DNA of 64,000 bases from Amanita rubescens (lineage: Eukaryota; Basidiomycota; Agaricomycetes; Agaricales; Amanitaceae): assembly GCA_015039365.1 (NCBI GenBank), contig WION01000040.1, positions 62,001 through 126,000 on the forward strand, in the 5' to 3' direction. The notes below the pieces were generated by a model. The model did no database searches. It worked only from the letters and a program-made list of their open reading frames with translations, and was not told the DNA's origin. Positions within the stretch are counted from its first letter, which is position 1, and each line of letters begins with the position of its first letter. Positions 11,182 to 22,645 of this stretch are shown here, piece by piece. Both the position numbers and the translations under genes were made by a program.

Positions 11182-12323
11182 ATGCCGGATGACAGACACT
11201 ATTCACCACGACGTTCGAGGTCGCCTTCCGAAGAAGAGATGATGACAGTGAGAGAGTGAAGGCATACCAAAGCAGACGAGATTATGACGACAAAGACTGG
11301 CATTACAGGGGACGTTCCAGATCAAGATCAAGGCGCAGGTCAAGGTCGCCAGGGCGCGTAGGCAGAGGAAGCCGCAGTAAGAGTCCTGGAGAGAAGAGGA
11401 AGAGCCGTAGTCGCAGCAAAAGTACAACGCGGAAGCGGCGGAGATCACTTTCAAGGTCGCGATCGAGGTCGAGAGACCGGAAGGAAAGGAGACGGCGAGA
11501 GCGATCCCCCTCGAGTTCCTCTGGGGACGAGAAGAAGAAAAGGAAGAAAGATAAAGACAAGGAAAGGCGGAGGAGCAGAAGCAGGGAGCGGAGGAAAGAA
11601 GAAAAGAGGAAGAAGAAGGAAAGAAAAGACAAGGTATGTTGTCTTAACTTGTCGCGCGGTGTTGCATCTATCTGAGACTAGTGCTAGAAGAAACACGGCA
11701 GTAGCTCCTCTAGTTGGGGAAAGCATGGCATTATCTCTGAAGCGGAGTGCGTTATCAGTCTACAGCTTTTTATGGCACTACCTAATATCTGGCTTCAGTA
11801 TGTTCACTAAAAGCCAAGAATTCCACACTTGGCTCGTTGAAGAGCGCAAAATTAACCCCGAGACAATTTCAAAAGATCAAAGCAAGAAAGAATTTGCAAA
11901 ATTTGTTGAAGACTACAACACTGGTGCGTATTCTGATTCCCACCATAATGAATGATAGAGTATAATGTGCGCTTCACAGCGACGCTTCCCCATGAGAAGT
12001 ATTACAACATGAGCACATATGAAAAGCGCATGACTGCTCTCAAAGAGGGAGAGTTTCTACCTCCCGATGATGGATATGACCCTCAGGCTGACATGCAAAC
12101 TCTTCGGAGTGCACATAAGCGAAAACCGGTGGAGCAGGAAAGTTTCCTGAATAAGGATCAGCTTATGGAGCTGAGAAAGGTCCAGCACGAACGCACTGAG
12201 GTGAGTCTTACACTCTGCCTCCTACCTGAACTCGACGTGATGGATTAGGCTGGTAAACGAAAGCTGCTTGGGATGGAGGTGAAGCAGAACATGGGCGTGC
12301 GCATGGACGTAGACTACTCATAG
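11182..12323 (+). CDS. RS-rich SCI1-like protein (style cell-cycle inhibitor 1 family)
   Basis: An arginine/serine-rich nuclear-type protein. The RS and KE-rich region fills exon 1 (to about 11634). The C-terminal half carries the conserved SCI1 signature: SWGKHGIISEAD, then after an intron QEFHTWLVEERKINPE, KEFAKFVEDYN, and LPHEKYYNMSTYEKR. In plants SCI1 is an RS protein linked to splicing and cell-cycle control; the fungal function is not known. Introns at about 11635-11689, 11753-11808, 11925-11977 and 12202-12248 all keep frame, and the stop is at 12321-12323. The only ATG that fits an N-terminus is 11182 (residues MPDDRHYSPRRSRSP), but it runs into a stop unless two bases around 11235 are disregarded, because the main RS frame has no ATG of its own. 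Confidence 0.68.
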
Positions 12324-12427
12324 TGATCGGGTTGCATGTCTCTCTGTAAATACAAACCTTACCTACCTTCAATATACCCTACCTCAATTTCAAACTCAGC
12401 CGAAACCGTCGCCTTGCCTTGCCTGTT

Positions 12428-13357
12428 ATGCTTAGCGTACCAGCTATGGTACACAAGACATTGTATGCCAGTTACACAAGCATCACGTTTCCGCAGGCTG
12501 CGGAACTGGCGTTGGAGATAACCAGGTATGTTTACATGATTGATTTAGGGCATATAGCTGACGATAACTGGGTGTTTTCCACATGTAGACAGTGAAACGA
12601 AGCGAATAAGAGACTCGCGCATGATTCGAGAAACTTGGTGTTTGCGATTTTTTCAGCGTATCGATATGCCAAGGATGTGCCACCGGGGCTGGAGGAACAA
12701 ATTAACAGTGCTTTAACGTGTGTCGAGTTCAAGTTGCATGTTATGGACTTTCCTTTGACCCATGTCCACTTAGTGTTCTTCTCGAGGTCAAGGCGTTTGT
12801 AGAAAATGCCTCTTCTAGGCAGGCTAAAGCGGATGCAGAACGGACACAACAGCAGGAGTGAGTTTGTCGCGGGAAATGAGCACAGCGGCGAACTGATTAG
12901 TATCATTTCAGACACATATTAGCCTTGAGGCTGTGGTGAACAAATTGCTTGTGTACGCATAGTCGCATTTGCTGTGGAACGAGGAAATATCTTTGAGATA
13001 TTTAATAACAAGAACAAAGAAGAGCCTAACGGACAATCAAAAGACTCCAGTCCCGATCCTAATCCAACACCTGGTCCTGATCCCAGTGCTAAACCAGCAT
13101 CGGGCTTGGATTTTAGCGGTGCAGGCGGCAGCTCCAACCGCTGGGCCGGTATGAAGATAAATCGTGGAGGTCATACCATGACGAACGATGTGTATGCGTC
13201 GGGCACAGACTTCAGATCAAATTATGCGGGTCAGTACTGTCTAGCAATATTTGTTCGCATTCGACTATTTTCATCTCCATTGCTGAGGTGCCGGAACCCA
13301 ACCGCAGGTGTTCCTCATCGTAGCAAGTCTATGAGTAAATTGTCCTTCTCCATTTAA
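12428..13357 (+). pseudogene. Uncharacterised coding remnant with frame breaks
   Basis: Not recognised. From ATG 12428 coding-looking segments follow one another: a helical segment ending ELALEITR, then RNLVFAIFSAYRYAKDVPPG (about 12627-12686), VLLEVKAFVENASSRQAKA (about 12774-12830), ISLEAVVNKLLVYA (about 12920-12960), NIFEIFNNKNKEEPNG (about 12987-13030), a proline-rich linker and a short last exon ending at 13357. Several junctions have good introns (donors at about 12530, 12720 and 12859), but at least two joins, at about 12910 and 12958, need a one-base correction. It looks like a cytosolic helical protein that is decaying or contains sequence errors. Confidence 0.4.
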
Positions 13358-13837
13358 TATCACCCATCTAATCGATTGTCCTTTTCGAAAATGTAATTGT
13401 GTCATGTCTTCCACAGAAAACACATGATCCCCTGTGGAATGTTGGCGTGGTGGCGAGGAGCTGATCGAAAGAAGTAAATTGCGTTGACATACTGCCGCGT
13501 AGTGGAGCTGCCATGACAAGGGCGATGCACTGCGATCAAATGGGGTTCCACCTTGAAGAGCGCTAATAAGGCTTGCCAGTTCATGCGAACTATCTCCTGC
13601 GTCATGCGCTCTGCCTCTTTCATGTGTCTTGCCAGTTGATCAGCGAGTATATTCGCCAGAGTCCAGATGCGCCATGTTTTGACCGCGTAGCTTCTTCGTT
13701 CCGTCGACTTGTCTGTACAAGACCGCCGAAGAACAGATCTCAGTCACCGAAAAATAGATAAGGATTACTTCCAGCGAGGCTACCCGTTGAGATCGGCTTT
13801 CCCTCTATGTAGAATTTGGAAATAATGCGCTCCTCCT

Positions 13838-13912
13838 CATGAAAAGTGCATGACTGTTCTCAAAGACGGGATTACCCTCTCCGGAGTGCACATAAGCGAA
13901 AGCGTGGAGAAG
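13838..13912 (+). pseudogene. Truncated relic of the SCI1-like gene
   Basis: The bases here repeat, with mismatches and an internal deletion, part of one exon of the SCI1-like gene 1.8 kb upstream. The block tgaaaagtgcatgactgttc matches 12019-12038 with two changes, and further on ggagtgcacataagcgaaa matches 12107-12125 exactly. About 45 bases between the two blocks are missing. The flanking DNA (13360-13984) has no open gene. Confidence 0.75.
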
Positions 13913-13984
13913 TATACGTAGCGCTTACAAATAAGGGAATTCATAACACACCTCGCTGTCCACAGCATAGCTATTAGTCTAGCC

Positions 13985-15593
13985 ATGCCTGATATTATTT
14001 TGCTCGGTGCAACTGGCTTTACAGGCCGTCTGATTGCACGTTACCTCGTTACACACCCTCAGCGTGGCCGCTTTACATGGGCAGTTGCTGCACGCTCCAG
14101 ATCCAAGCTGAAAGCCTTGGACGACGAACTTGCGCTCTCACCAGATGTCGAACTGGTCGAACTCGATGTAACGAACGAAACAGATGTTGAAAGGGTCATT
14201 AAAACTGCACGTGTGGTGATTAACACCGTTGGACCTTTCCACCGTTACGGAACACCGGTCGTCAGAGCCTGCGTACGCAACGCAATACACTATGTCGACA
14301 TCACAGGAGAAACCCCTTGGATACGGGACATCATTTTCGAGTGCGTTAATCATGTCTATAAAAGCCATTCTCGTTTGACGACACGGACAGGCTAGACTAC
14401 TTCGCCACCAAAACTGGTGCAATTATCGTCCCCTCATGTGGAATGGACTCCATACCCTCAGACCTGTCTGCATATCTTGCAAACAAGACCCTGAAAGCCG
14501 AACTCAATGATGATCTGAGAAATTATGCCACGACCTCAACTACCGCTTACAACGTCAAGTCCGGCATATCCGGAGGGACCTTTGCAAGCGCCATATCCAC
14601 CATCGAAGAGACTGACGTGACAAAATTGAACCTTGCTCATCAATCGTACGCGTTGAGCCCAGGTAATGTCCAGTTTGATACTAGATAGGATATAGTCTGA
14701 CAGAATGGACACGAAGCCATTGGGCCCGCGATACCCAGCTTCAAGCCTTACTATGAGCTTACAATCCCAGGAGAGAAGCCTCTTATCGGTGGTTATTTTG
14801 TGATGCGCGGAAGCAACACGGCAATTGTTCAACGAACACAAGGGTTACTCGAGGTTCAGGCCCTAGCTGAGAAGAAGATGGGGCGGACTACCAAAAACTA
14901 TGGGATTGCGCAGAAACAACGATACGGGCCGTCGTTCAAGTATGACGAATTCTACGTCACCTCATCTATTTGGCAAGCCTTGCTAGTGTCATTCTCATTC
15001 GCACTTGCTGTAGCGTTGATGTTCGTTTCTCCCGTGAGCCAATTTACTCAATCCATGATTAACTTTATTCACAATCGTTTGAAGATCCGTCGGCTTGCTA
15101 AAATGTATTTACCTCAGCCCGGCGAAGGCCCTTCTGACCAGTTGAGTTACTTTGGTTATGTTGGGTACTCGAACTTACCACGATACGATAGCGAAATGAA
15201 AAACGGGTATCTCACCGGAACCAATCTTACTACCTCTGCCTCGCGTCCACCCGTCCAGGTAAAGACCGTCCTGAAGATTAAAGGCGATCCTGGTTACCAG
15301 GGGTCGGCGAGTAAGTTCTTTTCCACGACAGTTGATTCAATCTTAATCGAGTCTTTGGTCTAGTAATGATATCTGAATGCGCTTTGGCTCTCCTTCTACC
15401 TCCTGTTTCGACCAACAGTATGGAGACTGCGACTACGTATTCAGCCATCCCAACACTTCCGCCTTTGGCGCAGAGAGGGGGCGTGTTGACACCTGTGACT
15501 GCCTTTGGAGATGTGTTGGTTCGGCGTTTACGAGATACCGGAGTGTTCCAGTTTTCGAGTTCGGTCGTGAGTGAGAAGCGGAAATCGTCTTGA
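13985..15593 (+). CDS. Saccharopine dehydrogenase-like oxidoreductase
   Basis: Member of the saccharopine dehydrogenase-like oxidoreductase (SCCPDH) family, NAD(P)-binding proteins usually found on lipid droplets or membranes; the substrate is unknown. The N-terminal Rossmann loop LLGATGFTGRLIARYL begins at residue 5. ARVVINTVGPFHRYG and YVDITGETPW are family signatures, and the middle carries IVPSCGMDSIPSDL. A single hydrophobic segment (about 14973-15035, SIWQALLVSFSFALAVALMF) matches the membrane helix typical of this family. Introns at about 14342-14390, 14661-14704 and 15310-15370. The stop is at 15591-15593. The frame is clean throughout. Confidence 0.87.
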
Positions 15594-15947
15594 TGTCTTG
15601 TTCTGTTACGCTTTCGATGCTTTGAATTGTCCTGCTATGAATTGTTCGTTCTTTTGGGGGTTATTCAAGGGATTTAGATTTGCTATGATCGAACTTTGCC
15701 CGCTTCTTCGTAGTTCTAGGGTGTACTGTTTCATCCGAGTTCTTGCAACGATTCACCTGCACGCATTGCGCCTCGTGTTATTGTAAGGCCTAAAAATAGC
15801 GTTTTCCAGAAATCACTCGGCCTTGTCTGACAGGCCAAAAGCGAGAACCTTGTACATGTGCCTCAAGCGTGGTTAATTGGGGCCACTCGGATGAGCGGTT
15901 AAATAGGGCGCCATACCTTGACTCATATATACCACATCCCGACCACG

Positions 15948-17127
15948 ATGCCAATCCAGGCGGCGCCTCCGAGTCAACACGAACGGTTTTACTTCACCGA
16001 TGGCAAGCTCAGACTTCAAGTGACGAGACTTCATATTGTTCTGGTGCCGCTAGTGCTGACGCCACTGGTTGCATAGGTTGAGGATACTTTGTACCTCGTT
16101 CACACATATCTCTTTACGACTCATGCCCGTAACTTCATGCCCGCTCTCCCTGGTGCCAGTGTACACTTTTACACTATCCTGAACGATGTCAAACGGACGG
16201 ATTTTGATCGACTGCTTTCTTGTTTATATCCACGGTGGGTGTCAACTCGGAGTGTCGGCTTCATATCTTACTTATTTATTGACAATACGGGTTAGAGAGT
16301 TAATGGTAGAGGAACCTAGAACCTCCGAGGAATGGATATCAATCCTAAAATTGGCCTCTAAATGGGAGTTCCAATCTCTCCAGAAACGGGCTATATCCGA
16401 GCTGGATAGTATCGCCACACCGATCGAGAAAGTCGTTCTCGGTCGGGAATATGATATCCCTGAGTTACGCCTTCCGGCTTACGTCGATCTCTGCAACAGC
16501 ATCGTCCCTTTGACAGAGGAAGATGGTGAGCGCCTCGGTCTTCAGGACGTGATCAAAATCTATCGCGTGCGCCAAGAATTGTGGGGTCAGGATATTAACC
16601 CCGTCTCCTCTGAGGACATTTTGGCGAAGGTCAGGGCTCAGTTCCTGCCTTTGCGCCCATCGCCTCCACCCTCTCGTATCAACGCTTCGCTGCCGCCACA
16701 AATTCCTGTTCGTCCGCCATCGCCTCCATCATTCGATTTGTCGCCTCCGCCCCAGCTCCTTGCTCTTAAAGACTCTCCAAAGCCTACCAAGCAGGAGGAT
16801 ATGGTTATTGCAAGTCCGACAGACAAATCGTTTTTGTTGGAGGTAGCCGAGCGCAATCGCACTCCGAGTCCCGCATCTTCAGTTGAAGATCCAGTCACTC
16901 CTCCTCCGTTGCTGCAGCCAACGCGGGCCATAGTTTTCGTTCCGGCAGAGAAGCTAGACTCAATGGCAGAGCCAGTGATGACAACGAAGGTAGACTGGAC
17001 GTCAATGGCAAAGCCAGTGATGACGACGACCACTGCGTTGCCTTCGGCTCAAGGCGAGTTCTATGACATCTCTACGAGTATTTTGCATCTTAATGGTTAT
17101 CAAAGTAGGCCCAAGTGTAACTCCTAA
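15948..17127 (+). CDS. BTB/POZ domain protein, basidiomycete type
   Basis: A BTB/POZ protein of the large mushroom family, in which BTB folds mediate dimerisation and often cullin-3 adaptor roles. Three exons with exact codon counts: 15948-16019, 16077-16234 and 16296-17127 (353 residues). BTB core: HERFYFTDGKLRLQ, then VEDTLYLVHTYLFTTHARNF, then after the intron RTSEEWISILKLASKWEF and SLQKRAISELD, the usual 'W-x-x-x-L-x-L-A-x-x-W-x-F' block. A long proline/serine-rich C-terminal tail follows. A second frame at 17063-17248, basic and proline-rich, could be an alternative last exon. A tataccac sequence lies about 20 bases upstream of the start. Confidence 0.8.
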
Positions 17128-17571
17128 GAAGCAGAAGCAGGCGCAACCGCCACCTAACCCTCCCGGCACAGGTAAGAAGGGCAAGAAGAGAGCGGCCGCA
17201 TTGGCAGCTATGGCTGCAATGAATGGAAATGCGTATCCGTTTCTTTGACATGAGTTCACGAATCACACCGTCTTGCATACACGCTTTCTGTACGTTACAG
17301 CTCGAAAGCTCGAAGCCACGTTGCACATGTAAAATATATTGAAATCGATGTATATTAAGTATTAAGAGGTCTATGTGTGTGTATCCGAGTATCGAACGTC
17401 AACGCGTCAACGCTACGCGACTATTCTAAGCCTCCTAACAGTAATATAATGAACACAGCTATTCACATACATGATAAAAGCATATTAGGTGTCGAGATTC
17501 ATATGAGTGCCGATATGGTATAAATAAAGCGGTCGTCAATTCGTAACAGGATTAAGTAGAATAACAATACA

Positions 17572-18139
17572 TCATGGGATCGTATTTTGCGTCATATCAA
17601 TGAGTTCATAATGATGACAAGGTAGCTGGAAGTGCATGAAACCTGTGCAAAATAGGTGAGGATACAGTTTTTTTTTCTCTTTTTGGAGAGGACTCACGAT
17701 ACTGTATCGCTTTTCTTTCTTGAACAGAACGGATCACGATAGACAATGAATTCACAATCTCGCACAATATGAGAATGAATTCCGTTGCCTGCACATTTAA
17801 CCAACAATGGCTGCCACATGCCATCTCTGATACGCCCGAGAAATGGGCCATCGTCGCTGCCGCAAGTGCAAGCGTCCATAAATAAGCCATTGTCCACGTT
17901 ACAAAGATAAAGGATAACGACGCTGCAAGCGAATTTGGATGTTTTTCCAGATCTTCCTCAGAAACGTAGTCGCATAAGAGCATAATTGAATGAAGGATTA
18001 TGGATATGGAAGATACTGTTGTGCCCACAAAGAAGGTCGCATGGCCCAAGGAGTCATGATATTCAGTGGCGAAGATGCACAAAGACAGTGCGAGCGAGGA
18101 GCAGGTAAGGGTATAAATATCTGCCGGCAAGACGTGCAT
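17572..18139 (-). CDS. Four-helix membrane protein (MARVEL-like)
   Basis: Four hydrophobic segments are evident: TLTCSSLALSLCIFA, FFVGTTVSSISIILHSIMLL, LAASLSFIFVTWTMAYLWTL and TEFILILCEIVNSLSIVI. Short loops separate them and the tail is basic. The topology and size fit the four-helix MARVEL-like membrane proteins common in mushrooms, whose function is unknown. The start at ATG 18139 puts the first helix near the N-terminus. An intron near the 3' end (gtgagt donor at about 17697, cag acceptor at about 17646) would give a last exon ending at 17572; without it the frame stops at 17606. Confidence 0.55.
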
Positions 18140-18885
18140 GGGCGGGTAATTGAGAAGTCGATGGTATGGCGAAGGCGGATAAATACCCCCCCTTGGCTAG
18201 GAGAGAAGCTAGAGGTTGGTTGCACATTTTAGTCAGGATCTCGGAACGCCAAGCGACACTAGCGCAATCTCGGAGCTTCATTCACATCGTTCAAAGTTAA
18301 AGGATTCGCAAGGTGGTGAAAGATAAAGCAACCACATGTCTTTTATACTTGCCCATAAGAAGGGAGACCAGAGTAATGCTACGGTCATGGACCTTGCGTC
18401 GCCAGAGTAATCGAGTAACCAGATGTTCGGATATTCAAGAGCAGTCCGCTTGCTGACCATCGGAGTGACGCGGTCTAACCGTAAACTCGAGCATGTTACA
18501 AAAAAGGGTATCGAGCAGGGCCAAATTCGGGAAATTCGGGTAACTGAAGACCCGTTTTCCACCGGCAATTGGCCACTTCTCATGCGTATGTGCTGTATGG
18601 CCGAAAAAAGCTGGGTTGTAGGGAGTGCTTGAAGAGCCTCGGAGCGAACGTCCCGCCTAGCGAGGCAGGGACACCTGGCCATGTCAAAATCAATCGAAAA
18701 TGCGCGAGAGCACCAGCCCTGCAGGTTGTTTTACGCGAGGCTGTATAGGCGATGCTCGTATCGGATACTTCAAATTAGCTCGAGCCGAGGGCGAGAGCAA
18801 GAGTGAAAAACACCAAATCAAGAAAAGTAGAACCACGGGCCATGGAATAAAGCAAGACGAATGCGGAACGACGGGCGTGAGAGCA

Positions 18886-21565
18886 CTATCTACCATTTTC
18901 GCTGATATACGATAGGGCAGAGTTGCGGGAAGCTGGTCGAGTTGGAACATCCCTTCGTGGTTCAGCATTAGGCTCAAAGAATGCAGGGTCAACGTATGTC
19001 GTTGGATCAAATCTGGAGTAGGTCCCCATAGAACCATTTGAAAGGACACGCGCCAGTGTCTGTCCATTCAAATTTGGCGAACTGGAAGCAGCAGGCAAGT
19101 CAAAACTTTTCCCCATCGGCGACGAGACCGCAGGATTCGGAAGGTCACTTTGCCTTGACGATGGTCCAGCCATATCATGTGATTCCCACACCGCAGAAGT
19201 TGAAGATGATTCTGCGGCTGCAGTTTTAGCCAGGTAGCTTTCCCTAATATCCATTGCAGGTGTCAGCTGAGAAGGTGTACGGGGTCGTGCTGTGGAACAG
19301 ATACATTGAAAACTTGAAATGACAAGGACATGAAGGACATACTCCGAGCGTTCGGAATTCCACCATCTGTCCGAGATCGGTCCGGAGTCGACGGCCGTGG
19401 GAGAGGCTGCGAAGCTATACTTGGGCTAAGAAAACGATTCGGTAATTCATCGTGATGACGTGGTTTCTCAGACGATGTTCGCGAGTTTGACTGCTAGAGT
19501 TAGACACATGCATTTCAAATAAGCCGAACACGGGCGTACCGGGGTTTGTATATCAATTGTCACTAGTGGAGTAACCTCCGACATTGTTCGTCTATGTCTT
19601 CTGGAAGAACCATTGTTTACGGATGCTGGGCCAAGTTGAGGATAACGGGAGTCCGAGTTAGACAAATCAATCTTAATTTGCAGCCAAATATTAGTCTTGC
19701 AATGTTAAGATTGTGCTATACACTTACGGGTCCTCTCGCTAAATGACTATCCACTGTCGATGACGATGTAAAATGGCGAATGTTCGGCACGCGAGACGTA
19801 TCAACACGAAACCTGTCGGTAATCGGAGTATGCTCTCTGCTCATCGGATCTTCGTTGATGACGCTCAGAAGACTTTCTTTCTCCTTGAGTTTCTTTACCA
19901 TAGTGGCTTCTTTCCCGCTTTTTGCAGACAAACTGCCGTTTGACATGTTTATATCGCGAGACAGCAGTGGGGCGGGGGTCCTGATCAATTGCAGTTGTGA
20001 TGTGTGGGTGGAACCTGAACCGAATGAATTTGTACGGTGTCTCGATCCTCGTGTACCCAAAGATGTTCCTTTGGGGTGATACCAGGACGATGAAGGTGCT
20101 CTAGTACGATCATACATTTCATCCTCGTCTGGATCAGCAGCAACGCCCGGCGCCGATGCTTCGCTTGTAGGGTCTGGATCTAGGACTCGGCGTTTCCCAA
20201 ATTTGTTGCGGAAACTAAATGACCTGTACCACGAGAACTTCTTTTTCTCATCTTGAGGAGTAAGTGATGGTCCTCTGGGCGCCTGAGAACGGCTAGGGCC
20301 TTCTTGATCAGGGGATGGATCATATCTAGCTTGATCTTGCGTTCGCGACGGGGCGCCGAACGTATGATGTTGTTGCGCGGTTACCCATTGTCCGTTTGAG
20401 ACGTTGCTCCGTTGGTGTGGATCGTGGTGTGTTGGTCTAGGCTCCTGTGGTACATCCGAAAAGTCGACACGGAAGACAGAAATTCCTGGAGTCTGATTGC
20501 CGGTATCCACGGGACGGACAGGTCTATCAGGTTCAGTGATGATGGAAAGTTGCGGCGGGTTTTGGGGACGTAAGTCCTGTTCGACGGGCCTTGGCCGCGG
20601 CCCTGGTGGCGGTGGCGGATGGAAAGTGGGTGGCCTACTAGGTCGACTAGGAAGGTCACTGAATGGATCCGGTATCGTTGACTCCGGACGAGCTGAACTT
20701 GGTATACGAACCTCAGTTGGCTGTATGAGCTCTGGAGTTGAAGAACGAGATGAATGCACGCCGTCGTCTGCCTCTTCGGCAGCAGATTCCTCCGCACGTC
20801 GCCTGCGGCTAACAAACAGAGGTGCAGCCGTGGGCAGTTCGTCTATGATGTTGCCGTTCCCTGCGAATGACTCCTTAGCCCTTTCAAACCCATCTTCGAA
20901 TCCCCATCTTCTTCCTTCCGCTCTAGCAGCATCAACAAGCCGTTGTTGACGTAGCCTCCTCGCTTTGTCTCGTGCTCGAGATGCCGCCTCTTCTGCCTCC
21001 TCCCGCTGTTGTCGCAGCACCCTGAGCGCCTCCTCTGCACGTATAAGCTCTTGTCGGGCATTTTCCAGCTGAGCACGGTACAAGTCCAACTCCTGGTCTG
21101 CTCTAGATGCATCTTGTTGGGCCTCAATCCTGCTCTGGTTGATTTGCCGCAATCTATCCAGTGCTTCCTGGCTGTCTCGTTCCAGCTCGGATATTCGCGC
21201 TGATTGAGCGTTTAGGCGCAGAACTGCGGCGCGGAGAATTTTAGAAAGCCTTTTCGCCTCATATTCTTTATCAATGAGAAAATTTAGCAGTTCTTCTGGT
21301 GTGAGATGAGCATAGGCACGCTGTCGTTCGTGTCTACGAGAACTTGAGATGCCGTGATTGTCCGAACCATTGACAATAAGTGAGATGAGATTGGAGGGGT
21401 CTGAGAAGAAGTCTGGATCAAGTGAGGACAAGCCGAGGGGTTGAGAATCCCGGATACTCGGTTGATGGAAGTGGAATGATACACTGTCAATGGCTTTTCG
21501 TTAGTCTAAGGAGATGTTGATGGTTTGAACACGCTCAACTCCGGTTCATTCAGCAAAGAAGTCAT
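18886..21565 (-). CDS. Long coiled-coil, proline/serine-rich protein
   Basis: An uncharacterised protein of 821 residues. Five exons fit the codon count exactly: 21565-21540, 21483-19728, 19671-19540, 19490-19343 and 19289-18886. The long exon has no ATG; the start comes from a 26-base first exon (MTSLLNEP) joined over a 56-base intron. Residues of about 60-190 form a strong coiled coil (SARISELERDSQEALDRL and onward) rich in Glu, Arg and Gln. The remainder is disordered, with polyproline (HPPPPPGPRPRP) and many SR/SP sites. This suggests a scaffold or cytoskeletal linker, but no known family is recognised. Confidence 0.7.
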
Positions 21566-21837
21566 TTAAGTTGTCGGCGGAGGTCATCAAGCATCTGATA
21601 CGGACACAGCCAAAACTGTCAACGTCATGAGAATTCGTTAGAAAGGAAGGAGTTGAAAACCGACACGAGTAACAGCAATACACAAATTACAATCCTAGCA
21701 ATGAACTAGTAGTAATACAGGAACCGAAACCATATTGCTATCATAGCAACGAATGAAACAATAAATACCGGACCTTCCACCACCCAAACACCGTCAGTGG
21801 TACGTACAAGAGTCCCATACGACGTGTCCTTTTCGTC

Positions 21838-22543
21838 TTACAGATCCCCAAGATAGATTATTCTCTGGTTAAAGTCCCCATGTGTCCTACCTGATTTGCT
21901 CGCTGATCCCTCTTCCAATGGAAACCCTATATTTATCGGTCTCTCGAACATAATGAGAAACGTATCTGCTGCGGAATCCGCGATGGAGAAGGTCGCAATA
22001 GGGGAAGACGGAAGGACGTCAGAGCATCTTCCAAAAATGCCCGTTTCAAGATCGTGAAAGAGGTAATTTTCCTCCATCGACAACGTTAACTCGTCAGGGT
22101 AGAGTCGAACCTTGCTCGGAAGCCATGGTTCGGAAAATGGCTCATAGTCAAATGGCCGATCATGTTGATATAATGGACTTTCCAGCGTCATATCAGTTGA
22201 ACAGGAGCCTTCATCTTCATCTTCCGAGGTGAAGACACTGGCTCTCGACGGAAGAGGTTCCTCAAATGTCCATTCGAGGCAGCTGGTTAGATCGTCACTG
22301 CTGGTATCCGAATCCCATATGAGAGGAGGTGCATCGTCAACGTCGCACTCGATGTCCAAAAGATCGACCTATCACGGTAAGAACAATTAGCCAACTGGCT
22401 GATATATCTCATACCCGACAATTCGACGCAGAAGTCTCGTCATATAGTTGAAAGGGCAGAACGGCTTTCCGACCATCGGTTGCCCTCGACCTTTGCCGCT
22501 GACCTGCAACTGCTGCAAGGGAGATGGGAGATGAAGCAGACAT
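21838..22543 (-). CDS. Small acidic uncharacterised protein
   Basis: 219 residues in two exons (22543-22415 and 22368-21838) with an exact codon count. Start MSASSPISLAAVAG; the second exon is acidic (IECDVDDAPPLIWDSD) with a tryptophan/serine-rich stretch. No domain recognised. The sequence ggtataaaac on the minus strand (about 22636-22645) lies about 95 bases upstream of the start and is a plausible TATA box. Confidence 0.55.
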
Positions 22544-22635
22544 TACGATTGAAAGAAAGTGGGCAATAGAACGAAGCAAGAAGAGCAGACGAAGGAACCT
22601 GCAGCTTATGGGGAGCATCAAGGCATTTTCGAATC

Positions 22636-22645
22636 GTTTTATACC
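22636..22645 (-). promoter_or_regulatory. TATA-like box of the small acidic protein gene
   Basis: Minus-strand ggtataaaac at about the right distance upstream of the ATG at 22543. Sequence match only. Confidence 0.4.

Noticed and set aside
11303..11726. Leu/Arg-rich minus-strand frames opposite the RS region
   Set aside because: They are the mirror of Arg/Ser and Lys/Glu codon repeats in the SCI1-like gene.
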